Below are positions 61,596 through 64,000 of a stretch of DNA of 64,000 nt, one piece after another; position 1 is the stretch's first letter; each line of letters opens with the position of its first letter. Origin of the DNA: Sporocytophaga myxococcoides DSM 11118 (GTDB taxonomy: Bacteria; Bacteroidota; Bacteroidia; Cytophagales; Cytophagaceae); assembly GCF_000426725.1 (NCBI RefSeq), contig NZ_AUFX01000004.1, positions 372,001 through 436,000 on the forward strand. Reading direction: 5' to 3'. The notes below the pieces were generated by a model. That model was given only the letters and a program-made list of their open reading frames with translations, was not told the DNA's origin and ran no database searches. The position numbers and the translations under genes are program-made.

Positions 61596-62681
61596 TTAAA
61601 CTGCAAGCAATTCTTTCTTCTTTGTTTTGATTAGCTCAGCAACTTTGTCACCGATCTGAGTAGTTGTATACTTAGAGTCTTTCTGGATATCAGAAGTAAC
61701 AATACCCTGATTTAAACACTCTTCAACTGCCTTTCTGATCAGAGAAGCTTCTTCGCTTAAGCCGAAAGATGTTTCCAATAGCATTGCAGCTGAAAGAATT
61801 GCACCGTTAGGATTAGCAATATTTTTACCAGCAGCTTCTGGGTAAGAACCGTGAATCGGCTCATAAAGGGCAGTTTTGCTCCCTACAGAAGCAGATGGCA
61901 ACATACCAAGAGACCCTGTGATAACTGAAGCCTCATCTGTAAGGATATCACCGAACATGTTCTCAGTTAACACTACGTCAAAGAATTTAGGATTTTGAAT
62001 GATCTTCATTGCTGCGTTGTCAACGAACATGAAATCAAGCGTTACATCAGGATAGTTTTTTGCAAACTCTTTCACAACTTCTCTCCAAAGTCTTGAAGTT
62101 GCAAGCACGTTAGCTTTGTCAACAAGCGTTACTCTTTTGTTTCTCTTCTGAGCAGCTTCAAAAGCCAGTTTGCTTATTCTTGTAATTTCTTCTTTTGAAT
62201 AAGAGCAATTATCAAATGCTATGTTTCTGTCTTCGCTTCTTCCTTTCTGTCCGAAATAGATACCACCTGTAAGCTCTCTGAAAACAACAAAATCAACTCC
62301 ATCAACCAGATCAGCTCTCAAAGGAGAAGAGTTTGCAAGAATTTTATAAGTGTTAATTGGTCTTATGTTAGCGAACAAACCAAGGCTTTTTCTCATAGCA
62401 AGAAGGCCTTGCTCTGGCCTTACAGGAGCGTTCGGATCATTGTCATACTTAGGATGACCGATTGCACCAAAAAGAATTGCATCAGAAGCCTGGCAAGTTT
62501 TGAATGTTTCTTCAGGAAATGGATTTCCTGTAACATCAATTGCAATAGCACCAATTAAAGCTTCAGTATAAGTAAATTCGTGGCCATACACTTCTTCAAT
62601 GGCTTTAAGAGCTTTAAGAGCCTGATCCGTTACTTCCGGACCGATACCATCTCCTTTAAGGACTGCAATGTTCTTTTTCAT
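61596..62681 (-). CDS. leuB: 3-isopropylmalate dehydrogenase
   Basis: The 361-residue protein has GDGIGPEV near the start, the substrate arginines in MRKSLGLFANIRP and FRELTGGIYFG, Lys189 in VDKANVL, and the metal-binding Asp in GDILTDEAS. The NAD site follows with HGSYPEAAGKNIANP. It oxidises 3-isopropylmalate in the leucine path. leuA, leuC and leuD are absent from the window. It begins just 4 bases after the stop of an unrelated secreted beta-helix gene. Confidence 0.95.
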   Translation of the reverse strand: MKKNIAVLKGDGIGPEVTDQALKALKAIEEVYGHEFTYTEALIGAIAIDVTGNPFPEETFKTCQASDAILFGAIGHPKYDNDPNAPVRPEQGLLAMRKSLGLFANIRPINTYKILANSSPLRADLVDGVDFVVFRELTGGIYFGQKGRSEDRNIAFDNCSYSKEEITRISKLAFEAAQKRNKRVTLVDKANVLATSRLWREVVKEFAKNYPDVTLDFMFVDNAAMKIIQNPKFFDVVLTENMFGDILTDEASVITGSLGMLPSASVGSKTALYEPIHGSYPEAAGKNIANPNGAILSAAMLLETSFGLSEEASLIRKAVEECLNQGIVTSDIQKDSKYTTTQIGDKVAELIKTKKKELLAV

Positions 62682-62685
62682 TTAA

Positions 62686-64000
62686 TTAATAAATAATTAT
62701 TTTCTTATTAAAAATACCTTTATTCGTTTTTACAATAGCCGTCACTAGACCTTTAAAAGTGGTTTCTACTTTGTTGCCTCTGATTACTTCCTTTTGATTC
62801 AATGCATTTACCAGGGTAATCTCTTCGATTGTGGAATCATCTGAATTAAAAGTTAGTTCTCCTCCGACACTTGGATTCGGGAAAACGTTTATTGAATTTG
62901 TAATTTTATCATTTGGCTGCATCACAGAAGTTACAGTCCCAGCGAAACAATAAGCCGAATCATATACTAAAGAATCACTGCTGGTTGAAACAACTACTAC
63001 TTTAATTTTTTTACTGAAATCATCATCAAAATCCAAAATTGAATTTTCAATTTCATTTTCTGAAAGACCATTCCAATAATTATTTTCAATTTCTAAAGGA
63101 AGGAAGAACGTTCCCTCAGGGAGGGTAATCCAACAATTAAAACCATCTCCAATTGCTAAATTAGCTTTTGTATAATTAAGAAAATTATTTCCTTTTATGC
63201 TTTTAGGGATAAATGTACACCCTAAACTGATATTAGGACCTTTATTGTCTTTAAATGTATTACAATTTATTGCAATGTTTCTGCTGTCACCCTTTATCGA
63301 TGCATTATAATTGTCATGAAAGAAATTACCAATAAAATTATATGAAGAAGGTAAGTACTCATCATACTGTAAAATCCCTAATCCACTATGGTGAATTTCG
63401 TTATTTACAACATAAACATCTCCGACTGAAATATTAATACCAGCATCCCAAATTGCAAATATTTCATTTTCAACTATAGTAACGTTTCCTTCAACTGCAA
63501 GGCCTGTAAATCCCCCATAAATACGGTTATCAGAAATAGTTGAATTTATGGATAAAGCTTTAATTTTTATCCCATTACCACCACCTGCTATAGTATTATT
63601 TGAAATTTTAGGACTACAATCTACTATGTCAATAGCAGCTAAATCAGTAAAAAGCAACAACTCTCCAAGCTTAAATGAAGCAAATGAAATAATTGAGCCT
63701 TCTCCACTTTTGGGGTCATAACTTTCCGAAGTTCCAGAAAATTTTATACCATTCCAATTGGAGCCATTTTGTGCCAATTTAAAATAAATTGAATCCCCAA
63801 TAGTACCAATGGCTCTTAATGTACCGTTTACCTGAATAAAAAGACCTGACTCAACCACTACTTCAACTCCAGGATCAATAGCAACCCTTACACCTGAAGG
63901 AATAAGAACATTTTTTGTGATATGGTATGGGCTATTCTCTTTTGTAAGGGTCATATTTCCCAATATTCCCCCAATATCAGTAGCGCCAGACTTAATAGCC
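62686..64000 (-). CDS. T9SS-secreted right-handed beta-helix protein (partial)
   Basis: The frame is open to the window edge at 64000, so the true start lies outside; the first in-frame start-like codon inside is only TTG at 63963. At least 437 residues are visible: a long parallel beta-helix with repeated coil strands (ISNNTIAGGGNGIKI, ISDNRIYGGFTGLAV, VNNEIHHSGLGI, FIGNFFHDNYN) resembling pectate-lyase-like or copper-site folds. A T9SS sorting domain follows (NVFPNPSVGGELTF to the end). It is surface or secreted; polysaccharide binding or lysis is inferred. No clear catalytic residues were identified. It precedes leuB by 4 bases. Confidence 0.82.
   Translation of the reverse strand, partial: AIKSGATDIGGILGNMTLTKENSPYHITKNVLIPSGVRVAIDPGVEVVVESGLFIQVNGTLRAIGTIGDSIYFKLAQNGSNWNGIKFSGTSESYDPKSGEGSIISFASFKLGELLLFTDLAAIDIVDCSPKISNNTIAGGGNGIKIKALSINSTISDNRIYGGFTGLAVEGNVTIVENEIFAIWDAGINISVGDVYVVNNEIHHSGLGILQYDEYLPSSYNFIGNFFHDNYNASIKGDSRNIAINCNTFKDNKGPNISLGCTFIPKSIKGNNFLNYTKANLAIGDGFNCWITLPEGTFFLPLEIENNYWNGLSENEIENSILDFDDDFSKKIKVVVVSTSSDSLVYDSAYCFAGTVTSVMQPNDKITNSINVFPNPSVGGELTFNSDDSTIEEITLVNALNQKEVIRGNKVETTFKGLVTAIVKTNKGIFNKKIIIY

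Overview
This window looks like the chromosome of a free-living member of the Bacteroidota, most likely in or near the Cytophagales (inference). The DNA is A+T-rich by eye and most genes lack a strong Shine-Dalgarno sequence. Four proteins (at 23060, 25668, 42637 and 62686) end in the C-terminal sorting domain of the type IX secretion system (T9SS), which is confined to this phylum. An Lnb-type lipoprotein N-acyltransferase gene (49183), found in this phylum, points the same way. No rRNA, tRNA, CRISPR array, prophage or intact insertion sequence was seen.

Layout. 1-7.2 kb holds a DUF427 gene end, small exported or unknown proteins, a beta-CASP metallo-hydrolase, thpR, and an operon of gamma-carbonic anhydrase, GT-C glycosyltransferase and CAP protein. 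7.2-13.3 kb is the gltB-gltD glutamate synthase operon. 13.9-23 kb holds an exported two-gene unit, a UvrD-type helicase-nuclease, two small envelope proteins, an MscS channel and a glycerophosphodiesterase. 23-28 kb is a tandem pair of roughly 790-residue T9SS-secreted proteins. 28-48 kb is housekeeping: a TrmH-family methyltransferase, mutS, radical SAM, PhoX, a split DsbD, an M20 peptidase, a PLP enzyme, a pseudouridine synthase, mazG, glmM and a cysteine desulfurase. 49-52.9 kb carries lnb followed by a tandem duplication of an inositol-monophosphatase-like gene and its small cysteine-rich neighbour. 52.9-64 kb has kup, glpD, a DUF2267 gene, a YiiX-like hydrolase, and leuB-ilvD-ilvB behind a T9SS beta-helix gene that runs off the window.

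How the genes work together. gltBD supplies glutamate, and leuB/ilvD/ilvB supply branched-chain amino acids; ilvN, ilvC, leuA, leuC and leuD are not in the window. Envelope functions recur: lipoprotein acylation, periplasmic thiol transfer, mechanosensing, potassium uptake and secreted adhesin- or carbohydrate-binding-like proteins.

Most notable observations: (1) both tandem T9SS genes carry an identical promoter-like layout, GGAAC-N16-GTCTA, the form expected of an ECF sigma factor promoter; (2) a unit of about 1.16 kb at 50367-52694 is duplicated, and one copy of its cysteine-rich gene has decayed; (3) a perfect 20-bp inverted repeat lies between mutS and the radical SAM gene and resembles a dispersed palindrome; (4) an AAACYGGGATTAAGC-type element recurs just upstream of three minus-strand genes. 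I did not find a complete, clearly new multi-gene system. The tandem T9SS pair with its shared promoter is the best candidate for undescribed biology.
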